From: an uncultured Lachnospiraceae bacterium
Lineage (GTDB): Bacteria > Bacillota > Clostridia > Lachnospirales > Lachnospiraceae
Assembly (NCBI GenBank): GCA_910588775.1
Contig: CAJURH010000024.1
Span: 1-37,901, forward strand
DNA: 37,901 bases
Direction: 5' to 3'
Shown: piece by piece, positions 25,672 through 33,463 of the stretch
Numbering within the stretch: position 1 is the stretch's first letter
How the letters are laid out: every line of letters starts with the position of its first letter
Translations under genes and position numbers: made by a program
Notes under the pieces: generated by a model
Told to the model about the DNA's origin: nothing
Database searches by the model: none
What the model saw: the letters and a program-made list of their open reading frames with translations, nothing else

Positions 25672-26379
25672 ATGAAGATGACAATGAAAAAAATCATGGG
25701 ATTGTTACTGCTTTGTTTGACGGCGTTGGCGCTGCACCCGGCTTGTCCGGTGCAGGCGGCGTATACAGGCATGCTGGGTTATCAGATAGATCTGAGAAAT
25801 CTGAAAAATGGATTCCAGGAAATGGCTGTCTACAGCCCGGCGGACGAGCGGGGATATTATGAGGTATATGTGGACGGAATTTATGGGCGCACTTGCAAAA
25901 ATATGAAAGCGTCGTCCTCGGATAAGAAAATCGCCACCGTGACATACAGTTCTGAACATAAGTGTTTTATGCTCACGCCCAAAAAGCCAGGGACAGTGCG
26001 GCTGACCTTTTCGGCCATTAGAAAAGGCAAGAAAATCACCTGCAAAGGCGTTGTAAAAGTGGTGAAATTTAAAAATCCCGTGCAGAAACTGGCGATAAAC
26101 GGGAAGAACTATGCCAAAAATGTGAAAACGGCCTATAGCGTCCTGCACATCAAACCGAAGGAGACAAAAGTCAAATTTCAATATAAACTTCAGCCGGGCT
26201 GGAAAGTGGAATCTACATATGGCGAGGCCGCAGAGCCCCGTGATGGGCTGGGATTCTACTTGCCCGTAAAAAACAACAAGACTTATATTTTGAAAAAAGG
26301 GGAGATGCATATTTGGATGACTTTGAAAAACAGCAAGAGAGGGGAAAGGGTGAGCATATGTCTGTCGCTGGAGCGATGA
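25672..26379 (+). CDS. Secreted protein with bacterial Ig-like (BIG2-type) fold
   Basis: 235 residues. A signal peptide (1 to about 29, basic start, leucine-rich core, cleavage after VQA) leads to a domain with KASSSDKKIATVTYSS and TPKKPGTVRLTF, the wording of BIG2-like beta-sandwich repeats, followed by a Lys-rich region of similar style with no recognised enzyme motif. There is no LPxTG or lipobox Cys, so it is probably released or loosely surface-bound. A strong AAGGAGG site precedes the ATG. The 126-base gap before it has a TATAAT box but no good -35. Confidence 0.7.
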   Translation: MKMTMKKIMGLLLLCLTALALHPACPVQAAYTGMLGYQIDLRNLKNGFQEMAVYSPADERGYYEVYVDGIYGRTCKNMKASSSDKKIATVTYSSEHKCFMLTPKKPGTVRLTFSAIRKGKKITCKGVVKVVKFKNPVQKLAINGKNYAKNVKTAYSVLHIKPKETKVKFQYKLQPGWKVESTYGEAAEPRDGLGFYLPVKNNKTYILKKGEMHIWMTLKNSKRGERVSICLSLER

Positions 26380-26401
26380 TTTCCAGCATATGAAAAGATA
26401 A

Positions 26402-26430
26402 TTGAATAAAGCGAGGGTTTGTGGTACACT
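26402..26430 (+). promoter_or_regulatory. Promoter upstream of the PilZ gene leader
   Basis: TTGAAT (26402-26407), a 17-base spacer and TACACT (26425-26430), with TG one base before the -10 (extended -10). Transcription would start near 26437 and meet the hairpin at 26455 within about 20 bases. Confidence 0.55.
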
Positions 26431-26454
26431 AAAATTTACCAGAACCGATGCGCG

Positions 26455-26499
26455 CTCCTGGAAAATCAAGAAGCATATCTGGATTTTCCAGGAGTTTTT
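26455..26499 (+). terminator. Strong Rho-independent terminator or attenuator
   Basis: A perfect 13-base stem joins CTCCTGGAAAATC (26455-26467) to its complement (26482-26494), followed by TTTTT. It lies 76 bases past the Ig-like gene and 95 bases before the PilZ gene, so it could end the former or attenuate the latter. Confidence 0.85.
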
Positions 26500-26593
26500 A
26501 AGGTGGGGTGTTTCGGTCCATATAGAACATATGACAATTTTCGTCATAAGCTATTACAGGTTGCACAACAACTTAAGAATGGGGGAAAATTTA

Positions 26594-27286
26594 ATGAAAC
26601 GCTTTAATTTGTTTAAAACAAAGGCTGAAGAGGAGCCTTTTAAAATCATAGAAACCATCAATTCGGAAGAAATTGATATTGATTCGGATATGCGCGTTGA
26701 GGTAACGACTTTGACTGGGCAGTTGCTTTTTGTGGCAAAATTGCAGAATCTGAATGGGGACAAAGCGGAATTGCACCAATATTCTGAGACGGTGATTTCC
26801 CAGGACAGCAAATTTATTCTTGTCCGCATTCGTGGCTATAATGATGATGAAAAAAAAGCGGTCTATATGGAAGGAACCATTATGCCCAAAGAAAAATATG
26901 TATGGCAGGTGAAAGATTTAATTGTTACCAAGATTGGAAACGACCGCGCTTTTTTCCGTCTAAAAACGGATATCGAGGCGACTGCCACCATGTTCAGCGG
27001 ACTTCAGATGGGGGAAAAGCCCTGTAGGCTGTTGAATATCAGTGTGGGAGGCGCCTGTATCAGTTCGCAATTCGTATACCATAAAGATGATAAATTCCTG
27101 CTGAAGGTTAAACTTCTGGAGGATAAACCTGCATCCGTCATGTATTGTCAGGTGTTGCGCGTCATAGAAAGATCTGAGACTAGATATGAATACGGGTGCC
27201 GGTTTGTGGAGCTGAACGAAGAAGATCAAGAGAGCATTGTACAAAATATATTCGAGGCTCAACGTCAAAAGCTGGAGCGTTCCTGA
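26594..27286 (+). CDS. PilZ-domain cyclic-di-GMP receptor protein
   Basis: 230 residues. An N-terminal YcgR-like beta domain (about 25-110) is followed by a PilZ domain with both ligand motifs intact: RxxxR as RAFFR (118-122) and (D/N)xSxxG as NISVGG (148-153). These are the residues known to grip cyclic-di-GMP, so binding is likely. YcgR-type proteins act on flagellar motility or export; the target here is unknown. The frame is open back to 26402, through the promoter and terminator, and that extension is rejected. ATG 26594 has GGGGGA seven bases before it; an in-frame ATG at 26579 is a possible alternative. Confidence 0.88.
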   Translation: MKRFNLFKTKAEEEPFKIIETINSEEIDIDSDMRVEVTTLTGQLLFVAKLQNLNGDKAELHQYSETVISQDSKFILVRIRGYNDDEKKAVYMEGTIMPKEKYVWQVKDLIVTKIGNDRAFFRLKTDIEATATMFSGLQMGEKPCRLLNISVGGACISSQFVYHKDDKFLLKVKLLEDKPASVMYCQVLRVIERSETRYEYGCRFVELNEEDQESIVQNIFEAQRQKLERS

Positions 27287-27306
27287 AATTATATTAAAAA
27301 ATTTTT

Positions 27307-27335
27307 GCATAAACTTTCACTTCCTGTGCATACTA
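27307..27335 (+). promoter_or_regulatory. Sigma-G-type (forespore) promoter of the DUF1540 gene
   Basis: GCATA (27307-27311), 17 bases, then CATACTA (27329-27335) fits the Bacillus sigma-G consensus GHATR-N17/18-CATWHTA at every defined position. A sigma-A reading (TTGCAT, 18 bases, CATACT) is clearly poorer. The start would be near 27342, 26 bases before AGGAGGTGA. Confidence 0.6.
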
Positions 27336-27381
27336 AGCTTGTCTAACAAATATTCAGACAAAGAATCAGGAGGTGAAGATT

Positions 27382-27702
27382 ATGCCAGCATTGAAATGTT
27401 CAGCAATTACCTGTATCTACAATAAAGAGGAACTGTGCTCCAAAGGAGACATTCTGGTAACTGGCGATTCAGCCAATACGCCAGACCAGACAAGCTGCGG
27501 CAGTTTCCAGGAGAGAAAAGGGGACAGCATGACAGCTTCCTGCGCCAATGGATGCGGATGCGAGACAATCCAGGTGGATTGCGAAGCAAGCAAATGTATG
27601 TACAACAACGATCGCAAATGCAGCGCGTCTCAGATTGGCATTGCCGGTCCAAATGCAAGCAACAGCCAGCAGACTATGTGCGGCACATTTCACTGTAAGT
27701 GA
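27382..27702 (+). CDS. Cysteine-rich protein with two DUF1540 repeats
   Basis: 106 residues with twelve cysteines. Two copies of the DUF1540 pattern are present: Cys 6, 11, 19, 39 and Cys 67, 72, 80, 100, each with C-x4-C-x-YN, a middle Ile and a final T/S-x-CG-x-F. A linker with CANGCGC lies between. The spacing suggests metal or disulfide binding, but the function of the family is not known to me. The ATG follows CAGGAGGTGA (27368 onward). The upstream promoter suggests expression in the forespore. A bidirectional terminator follows. Confidence 0.85.
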   Translation: MPALKCSAITCIYNKEELCSKGDILVTGDSANTPDQTSCGSFQERKGDSMTASCANGCGCETIQVDCEASKCMYNNDRKCSASQIGIAGPNASNSQQTMCGTFHCK

Positions 27703-27756
27703 GAGGACCAGCGGCAGATAGAGGGGTAGTTCATCCCTGCGGCAAATAGAAAATTA

Positions 27757-27801
27757 AAAAACCTCCCAGGAAGCCAGAAAATGGACTTTCGGGAGGTTTT
27801 T
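27757..27801. terminator. Bidirectional terminator between convergent genes
   Basis: AAAAACCTCCC (27757-27767) pairs with GGGAGGTTTTT (27791-27801), giving a T-run on each strand. It ends the DUF1540 gene on + and the AraC-type gene on -. Confidence 0.85.
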
Positions 27802-27829
27802 ACATAGAATATTTTATGAAAGAAATGCC

Positions 27830-28711
27830 TCATTCTTTCCGCCACATCCTCCGGAACTCCCCTGGCGACACATTCTCTATCTTCCGAAACATCCGCGAAA
27901 AATAATTGGCGTCATCAATTCCACATGCCTGCGCCACCGCCTGAACGGGCATATCGGAAAACCGCAGCAGCCGTTTCGCCTGGGTAATGCGCAGTTGCTG
28001 AATATAGCTGTTGATGGAAATTCCGTAATTCATCTTAAAGACCCGGGTCAAGTGGAATTTGTTGATATAGAAAATCCGCGCCAGGTCATCCAGGGAAATC
28101 TTTTCTATATAATGCTGGTCAATGTAATCTTTTATGGACTGGATTTCGCATTTGGAGCGGGCATGGATCTGAGGCGAGCGGGCGGACGAATTCCAGCTCT
28201 CTTCCATCAAAAGGCATAAAAGCGCGGTGAGCTTTTCGTATATTTTCATATCCCGTATATAAAGATCGGACCCAGCGATTTCATGTAGTTTATTCAGGAT
28301 TTTCTGGTATTCTTGCGGGCGCTGGGAGCGAAAGCAGGGAAGACCGCCTCGCTGCAGGTATTTATCATAAATGCCATTCATGTTGGGGCCGTAGAAATGC
28401 ACCCATTTCAGCTGCCACAGGTCCTCAGCGTCAGTTTGATGGAAATAGGGTCGACGACAGTCTAGGAAAGCGCAGTCTCCTTCTGTGAGAAAATAATCTT
28501 TATTTTCAAAATGTACCTTGCCCGATCCTTTCAGCGCCAGGAAAAATAAATAAGAATCCAGATTTTCCCGGTAGCTGGCATGGGGTTTCAATGCCTTCAA
28601 CTCTCCAATTTCCTGTAAATGAATCGTATTGGCCTTGGCAAATGCAGACGCCGTGTAGATAAGGCGGTCGGATTGCACGACAGGGCCGTCGTCAAACAAG
28701 GACGTTTTCAT
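27830..28711 (-). CDS. AraC-family transcriptional regulator
   Basis: 293 residues. An N-terminal cupin-like ligand/dimerisation domain (about 20-150, with EGDCAFLDCRRPYFH) is followed by a C-terminal double helix-turn-helix (about 190-290): ISLDDLARIFYINKFHLTR and MPVQAVAQACGIDDANYFSR, ending SPGEFRRMW. Such regulators commonly respond to sugars. It is the only - strand gene and diverges from gmd, so control of the polysaccharide operon is a reasonable inference but unproven. ATG at 28711 follows AAGGAG at a long 14 bases; longer reading to 28798 crosses the promoter region and is rejected. Confidence 0.92.
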   Translation of the reverse strand: MKTSLFDDGPVVQSDRLIYTASAFAKANTIHLQEIGELKALKPHASYRENLDSYLFFLALKGSGKVHFENKDYFLTEGDCAFLDCRRPYFHQTDAEDLWQLKWVHFYGPNMNGIYDKYLQRGGLPCFRSQRPQEYQKILNKLHEIAGSDLYIRDMKIYEKLTALLCLLMEESWNSSARSPQIHARSKCEIQSIKDYIDQHYIEKISLDDLARIFYINKFHLTRVFKMNYGISINSYIQQLRITQAKRLLRFSDMPVQAVAQACGIDDANYFSRMFRKIENVSPGEFRRMWRKE

Positions 28712-28902
28712 GGGCGGATTAAGAACTCCTTTACAATAAATTTTAAACTTATAGATGATTCCTATAGTATAACATACTTTTGGGAGCCCAGCTATCATTT
28801 AAAAGGTCAATATAATGCTATAATTTCTCAATATGCTGCATGTATCCATTTTAATGAATAGGCTATAATAAGCCAAGCATACGAAAAGGAGAATTTTTGT
28901 CC
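28712..28902. promoter_or_regulatory. Divergent regulatory region between the AraC gene and gmd
   Basis: On the - strand an extended -10 (TGT then TATACT, complement of 28766-28774) points toward the regulator. On the + strand two TATAAT boxes lie eight bases apart (28811-28816 and 28819-28824) with poor -35 elements, as expected for an activated promoter of gmd. No gene is present in this gap. Confidence 0.45.
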
Positions 28903-29955
28903 ATGAAAAAAGCGCTGATTACAGGAATTACAGGCCAGGACGGCTCATACCTGGCGGAATTTTTGTTGGAAAAACAATATGAAGTCCACGGAATTGTCCG
29001 GAGGGCTTCCATTTCCAACACAGGGAGGATTGACCATCTCTTGGAAAAAGGGGCAATAACCCTGCACGATGGGGATTTATCGGATTCCTCCTCCATCTTA
29101 CGCATCCTCAATATTGTCCAGCCAGATGAGGTATACAACCTGGCGGCTCAATCCCATGTGCAGGTGTCCTTTGACGCGCCGGAGTATTCTGGAGACGTGG
29201 ACGCGCTGGGGGTATTGCGCATTCTGGAAGCCATTCGTATTCTGGGGCTGACCAAAAAAACCCGGTTTTACCAGGCGTCCACCTCAGAGCTTTACGGCAA
29301 AGTGGAAGAAATTCCCCAGAATGAAAACACGCCGTTTCACCCCTACAGCCCCTACGCGGTGGCCAAACAGTATGGCTACTGGATCACAAGAGAATACCGG
29401 GAAGCCTATGGTATTTTCGCCACAAACGGCATTTTATTCAACCACGAGTCAGAGCGGCGGGGGGAAAACTTCGTCACCCGGAAAATTACCCTGGCGGCCG
29501 GACGCATCGCCTGTGGTCTGCAGGAGAAGCTACAACTGGGCAATATGGATTCCCTGCGGGACTGGGGCTATGCCAAAGACTATGTGGAATGCATGTGGCT
29601 GATGCTCCAGCATGAAAAACCGGAGGACTTTGTGATTGCCACTGGCATGCAGCATACGGTGCGGGATTTCACAGACAAGGCATTTCGAGCGGTGGGAATT
29701 GAACTTCGTTGGGAAGGCAAAGGCTTGGAGGAAAAGGGCATCGACGTGAAGACGGGGAAAATCCGAGTGGAAGTCAACGAAGCCTGGTTTCGGCCCACCG
29801 ATGTGGACAATTTGCTGGGAGATCCCACAAAGGCGAAAACCGTCTTGGGCTGGAATCCCCAGAAGACCAGCTACGAAGAGCTGGTGGAGATAATGGCGAA
29901 GCATGACTTGAGACAAGCGCAACGAGAAGCGGCTGTGAAAAAAGCAGTGGATTAG
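28903..29955 (+). CDS. gmd: GDP-mannose 4,6-dehydratase
   Basis: 350 residues, an extended short-chain dehydrogenase. NADP-binding GITGQDGSYL opens the protein; STSELYGKV (catalytic Thr/Ser and Glu) and YSPYAVAK (Tyr-x3-Lys) form the active site; LFNHESERRGENFVTRKI is the GDP-mannose binding segment typical of Gmd. It converts GDP-D-mannose to GDP-4-keto-6-deoxy-mannose in the cytoplasm, the first dedicated step to GDP-L-fucose (or GDP-rhamnose). ATG 28903 follows AAAGGAG; an in-frame TTG six bases upstream is less likely. fcl follows after 12 bases. Confidence 0.97.
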   Translation: MKKALITGITGQDGSYLAEFLLEKQYEVHGIVRRASISNTGRIDHLLEKGAITLHDGDLSDSSSILRILNIVQPDEVYNLAAQSHVQVSFDAPEYSGDVDALGVLRILEAIRILGLTKKTRFYQASTSELYGKVEEIPQNENTPFHPYSPYAVAKQYGYWITREYREAYGIFATNGILFNHESERRGENFVTRKITLAAGRIACGLQEKLQLGNMDSLRDWGYAKDYVECMWLMLQHEKPEDFVIATGMQHTVRDFTDKAFRAVGIELRWEGKGLEEKGIDVKTGKIRVEVNEAWFRPTDVDNLLGDPTKAKTVLGWNPQKTSYEELVEIMAKHDLRQAQREAAVKKAVD

Positions 29956-29967
29956 GCGGAGGAAGAG

Positions 29968-30909
29968 ATGGAAAAACAAGGGAAAATATATGTGGCGGGG
30001 CATAGGGGGATGGTGGGTTCGGCCATTGTCCGCGCACTGGAGAAAAAAGGTTATACCAATATCATTACGAGAACCCACCAGGAATTAAATTTGTGCAGAC
30101 AGCAAGAAGTGGAGGATTTCTTTGCCAAAGAAAAGCCGGATTATGTATTCCTGGCCGCCGCTAAAGTGGGAGGCATCGTGGCCAACCAGGAAGCGTTGGC
30201 GGATTTTATGTACGAGAACGCCACACTGGAGATGAATGTGATTCACTCTGCCTGGCAAAATGGCTGCAAAAAACTTCTATTTCTGGGGTCTTCCTGCATC
30301 TATCCACGGATGGCGCCCCAGCCCATGCGGGAATCCTGTCTGCTCACATCGGAATTGGAACAGACCAACGAGGCCTATGCGTTGGCGAAAATCGCCGGAT
30401 TAAAATACTGTGAATACCTAAACCGCCAGTACGGCACAGACTATATATCGGCTATGCCCACCAATTTATATGGGCCCAACGACAATTACCACCCCACCCA
30501 CAGCCATGTGCTGCCGGCTCTAATCCGTCGGTTTCATGAGGCTAAGGAGAGCGGGGCGACGGAAGTGACCTGCTGGGGAACCGGCAAGCCGCTACGGGAA
30601 TTCCTCTACGTGGACGATTTGGCGGACGCCTGCGTGTTCCTGATGAACCATTATTCCGGCGATGAGACGGTGAATGTGGGCACAGGAAAAGAACTGACTA
30701 TCAAGGAGCTAACAGAATTAACCGCGAAAGTAATCGGTTATATGGGAAAAATTCTGTGGGACGATACAAAGCCGGACGGTACGCCCAGGAAGCTTTTGGA
30801 TGTGTCTAAGCTGGAAAGTTTAGGTTGGAAATATGCCACCGAGCTGGAAGACGGCATTCGGCTGGCTTACGAGGATTTTCTCCATAATCCCATGAGGGCG
30901 CAGCGATGA
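29968..30909 (+). CDS. fcl: GDP-L-fucose synthase
   Basis: 313 residues, SDR family. GHRGMVGSAIVRAL holds the NADPH site, LGSSCIYPRMAPQPM the catalytic Ser region, and YALAKIAG the Tyr-x3-Lys pair; MPTNLYGPNDNYHPTHSHV is highly characteristic of Fcl/WcaG. It epimerises and reduces the Gmd product to GDP-L-fucose. A GGAGGAAGAG site precedes the ATG, and the stop overlaps the manC ATG (ATGA). The pair gmd-fcl makes fucose the expected sugar rather than rhamnose. Confidence 0.97.
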   Translation: MEKQGKIYVAGHRGMVGSAIVRALEKKGYTNIITRTHQELNLCRQQEVEDFFAKEKPDYVFLAAAKVGGIVANQEALADFMYENATLEMNVIHSAWQNGCKKLLFLGSSCIYPRMAPQPMRESCLLTSELEQTNEAYALAKIAGLKYCEYLNRQYGTDYISAMPTNLYGPNDNYHPTHSHVLPALIRRFHEAKESGATEVTCWGTGKPLREFLYVDDLADACVFLMNHYSGDETVNVGTGKELTIKELTELTAKVIGYMGKILWDDTKPDGTPRKLLDVSKLESLGWKYATELEDGIRLAYEDFLHNPMRAQR

Positions 30910-32222
30910 ATATCATATTATTATCCGGCGGGTCGGGAAAGCGCTTGTGGCCGCTGTCCAACGACATCCGCTCCAAACAATTTATCAAGATATTCAAACG
31001 AGAAGACGGAACCTACGAATCCATGGTGCAGCGGATTTATCGCCAAATCCGAAAAGCTGTTCCGGGCGCCACCGTCACCATCGCCACATCCAAGACCCAG
31101 GTTTCGGCCATCCGAAACCAGTTAGGGGACGGCGTAAATATATGCGTGGAGCCCTGCCGGCGGGACACATTTCCCGCCATCGCCCTGGCCGCCGCCTATC
31201 TGCGGGATGTAAAAGGCGTTGCCCTCGAGGAGCCGGCGGTGGTGTGCCCAGTGGACCCTTACGTGGATGAGGAATACTTTGAAGCGATTGCCCGTCTGGG
31301 GGCTTTGGCAAGCGCAGAAGACGTCAATCTGGCGCTCATCGGCATCGAACCCACCTATCCCAGCGAGAAATACGGCTACATCATTCCCAGGGAACAGGGG
31401 GCCACAAGCGCCGTGGAAGCTTTCAAAGAAAAGCCGGATAAAGATTTGGCCAGGGAATATATAGCGAAAGGCGCCCTGTGGAACGGTGGCGTGTTCGGTT
31501 TCCAGCTTCAGTACATCTGCGAGAAAACCCAGGAGCTGACTGGATTTTCCGCTTACGAGGACCTGTTACAACAATACGAATCTCTGACCAAAATCAGTTT
31601 CGACTACGCTGTGGCGGAGAAAGAAGAGCGTATTCAGGCAATGCGTTTCCAGGGAAAATGGAAAGACCTGGGCACCTGGAATACGCTGACGGAGGCCATG
31701 GACGAGCAAACCTTGGGACAGGCCCTCTGCAATGAAACATGTGAAAATCTTCATGTCATCAATGAGTTAAACGTGCCCATTGTGTGCATGGGAATGAAAA
31801 ATGCGGTGGTGGCGGCCAGCGCAGAAGGCATCCTGGTGTCGGATAAAGAGCAGTCCAGTTACATCAAACCCTACGTGGACCAGATTGACCAACAGGTGAT
31901 GTTTGCGGAAAAATCCTGGGGAAGCTTCCAGGTGGTGGACGTGGAAGAGGCCAGCATGACCATTAAAATCACGTTGAATCCGGGGCATGGGATGAATTAC
32001 CACAGCCATGAGCGCAGAGACGAGGTGTGGACCATCCTATCCGGACGGGGCAAAACCGTCGTGGACGGTATGGAGCAGCCGGTGCATCCGGGGGATGTGA
32101 TTACCATAGAGGCGGGATGCAGACATACGATTATTGCCGAAACGGAATTGAAAATCATCGAAGTGCAGTTGGGCCGGGAGATTAGCGTACATGATAAGAA
32201 AAAATACAAACTGGACCGCTAG
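30906..32222 (+). CDS. manC: Mannose-1-phosphate guanylyltransferase with C-terminal cupin (ManC)
   Basis: 438 residues. A nucleotidyltransferase domain (1 to about 320) begins LLSGGSGKRLWPLSN, the pyrophosphorylase signature, and contains FKEKPD and WNGGVFGF. A linker leads to a cupin (about 335-438) with NYHSHERRDEVW (metal-type His-x-His and Glu), as in type II phosphomannose isomerase fusions. It makes GDP-mannose from mannose 1-phosphate and GTP. Whether the cupin is an active isomerase is uncertain, as a separate class I isomerase follows. It overlaps fcl by four bases and manA by 32 bases. Confidence 0.93.
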   Translation: MNIILLSGGSGKRLWPLSNDIRSKQFIKIFKREDGTYESMVQRIYRQIRKAVPGATVTIATSKTQVSAIRNQLGDGVNICVEPCRRDTFPAIALAAAYLRDVKGVALEEPAVVCPVDPYVDEEYFEAIARLGALASAEDVNLALIGIEPTYPSEKYGYIIPREQGATSAVEAFKEKPDKDLAREYIAKGALWNGGVFGFQLQYICEKTQELTGFSAYEDLLQQYESLTKISFDYAVAEKEERIQAMRFQGKWKDLGTWNTLTEAMDEQTLGQALCNETCENLHVINELNVPIVCMGMKNAVVAASAEGILVSDKEQSSYIKPYVDQIDQQVMFAEKSWGSFQVVDVEEASMTIKITLNPGHGMNYHSHERRDEVWTILSGRGKTVVDGMEQPVHPGDVITIEAGCRHTIIAETELKIIEVQLGREISVHDKKKYKLDR

Positions 32223-33198
32223 ACCTTTTTTGCTGAAGCCAGCGGGAAAAGATTATCTGTGGGGCGGAACCCGGCTAAATGACGATTTCCGAAAAGACAT
32301 CCCAATGAATCCTCTGGCGGAGACCTGGGAGTGCTCCACCCACCCCGACGGTTTAAGCCTGGTGGCGTCGGGGGAACACGCTGGCAAGACGTTGAAGGAA
32401 ACGCTGGGAGAGCGCCCGGAATATCTGGGTGAGCGCCTGGCGTGCCAGGGCGGTTTTCCCATACTGATCAAATTCATAGACGCGAGAGAAGACTTATCCA
32501 TACAAGTGCATCCCGACGACGCTTATGCGGCGGTAAACGAAAATGGTTCTCTGGGAAAAACAGAAATGTGGTATGTGATGGATGCGGAAGAAGACACGCG
32601 CATTTCCTACGGTTTCAACCATGATATCACCCGGGAGGCACTGGAAAAGAGTCTGCGGGAAGGCAGTGTGGAGAAAAACTTGCAGAAAGTCAAAGCAAAG
32701 AAAGATGATGTGTTCTTTATCCCGGCAGGCACAGTGCATGGACTGGGGGCGGGCGCCCTGGTGGCGGAAATCCAGGAATGCTCCAACATTACGTACCGTA
32801 TGTATGATTACGATCGGATGGACAAAGATGGAAAGCCCCGGCAGCTTCATATAGAAAAAGCGGTGGATGTAGCCAATCTCTCCGGCAGTGATATACCCCG
32901 GCAGCCTATGCGAACATTAAAATACAAAAAAGGCAGCGCCCTGGAGTTGTTATGCAGGTGTAAATATTTCCAGGTAGAGCGGATGCTTCTCAATACGGAG
33001 CATTGCCGGGAAATGGTGGACTATCAAACGCGGGAGAACTCCTTTCAGGTTTTGCTGTGCCTGAAAGGTTGTGGCAGTTTATTTATGGAGACGGATGGGC
33101 GCCTCAACTTCTTCAAAGGGGATTGTATCTTCGTGCCCGCCAGATCTGTGCCTATGAAATTGCATGGGAGTGCGCAGATGTTAGTGGTCAGTTGCTAA
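32191..33198 (+). CDS. manA: Class I mannose-6-phosphate isomerase
   Basis: 335 residues. Two cupin halves carry the zinc-site motifs: QVHPDD (Gln and His), EMWYV (Glu) and PAGTVHGLGAG (His). YLWGG near the start and ECSNITYRMYDYDR are family features of the short Firmicute ManA. It interconverts fructose 6-phosphate and mannose 6-phosphate, feeding the GDP-mannose branch. The start used, 32191, lies 32 bases inside manC with GGGAG about eleven bases upstream; a downstream TTG at 32230 is possible but would remove residues before the conserved core. No phosphomannomutase gene is seen nearby. Confidence 0.93.
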   Translation: MIRKNTNWTARPFLLKPAGKDYLWGGTRLNDDFRKDIPMNPLAETWECSTHPDGLSLVASGEHAGKTLKETLGERPEYLGERLACQGGFPILIKFIDAREDLSIQVHPDDAYAAVNENGSLGKTEMWYVMDAEEDTRISYGFNHDITREALEKSLREGSVEKNLQKVKAKKDDVFFIPAGTVHGLGAGALVAEIQECSNITYRMYDYDRMDKDGKPRQLHIEKAVDVANLSGSDIPRQPMRTLKYKKGSALELLCRCKYFQVERMLLNTEHCREMVDYQTRENSFQVLLCLKGCGSLFMETDGRLNFFKGDCIFVPARSVPMKLHGSAQMLVVSC

Positions 33199-33331
33199 GA
33201 ACAGCGATTTTTCTGAGCGTCTGTACTGTCATATTTTTGGGAAAGCGTCAATTTCATTTTATCTATATAAAGCATAAGGTTGTGAAAGCATGAAATGCTA
33301 CCGTGTGAAACTGTTTTTTGAAAATTAACTA

Positions 33332-33360
33332 TGGAAAAGTATATAAAAGTATTGTATAAT
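33332..33360 (+). promoter_or_regulatory. Promoter before the polysaccharide polymerase/ligase gene
   Basis: TGGAAA (33332-33337), a 17-base spacer and a perfect TATAAT (33355-33360). An overlapping alternative is TTGAAA (33318-33323) with TATAAA (33342-33347) at 18 bases. The 265-base gap 33199-33463 holds this promoter and a leader hairpin, but no gene. Confidence 0.65.
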
Positions 33361-33388
33361 GAAGTCGCTTTGATTATTTAAAACAGCA

Positions 33389-33442
33389 GGGTGTGTTTGG
33401 AATATGGAAAGAAAGTTTCTGTAATTGGCACACTCATTTTTT
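33389..33442 (+). terminator. Possible leader attenuator before the polymerase/ligase gene
   Basis: GGGTGTG (33389-33395) can pair with CACACTC (33429-33435), with one G-U pair, enclosing a 33-base loop; six T follow within two bases. It lies in the predicted leader, 22 bases before the ATG. The long loop weakens the case. Confidence 0.35.
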
Positions 33443-33463
33443 GGTATAAAAGGAGAGGTTAAA

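Noticed and set aside
26428..26450. Sigma-D (flagellar) promoter before the PilZ gene
   Set aside because: TAAA and CCGAT are present but only about 11 bases apart, too short for the consensus spacing.
25705..26547. 280-codon - strand ORF opposite the Ig-like gene
   Set aside because: No family features; the + strand gene has a signal peptide and a strong ribosome site.
26402..26593. Upstream extension of the PilZ frame (about 64 residues)
   Set aside because: It runs through a promoter and a perfect terminator and has no ribosome site at the upstream start; GGGGGA supports 26594.
26437..26593. c-di-GMP riboswitch before the PilZ gene
   Set aside because: Only about 20 bases precede the hairpin and no aptamer-like conserved core was found; too short for a known c-di-GMP class.
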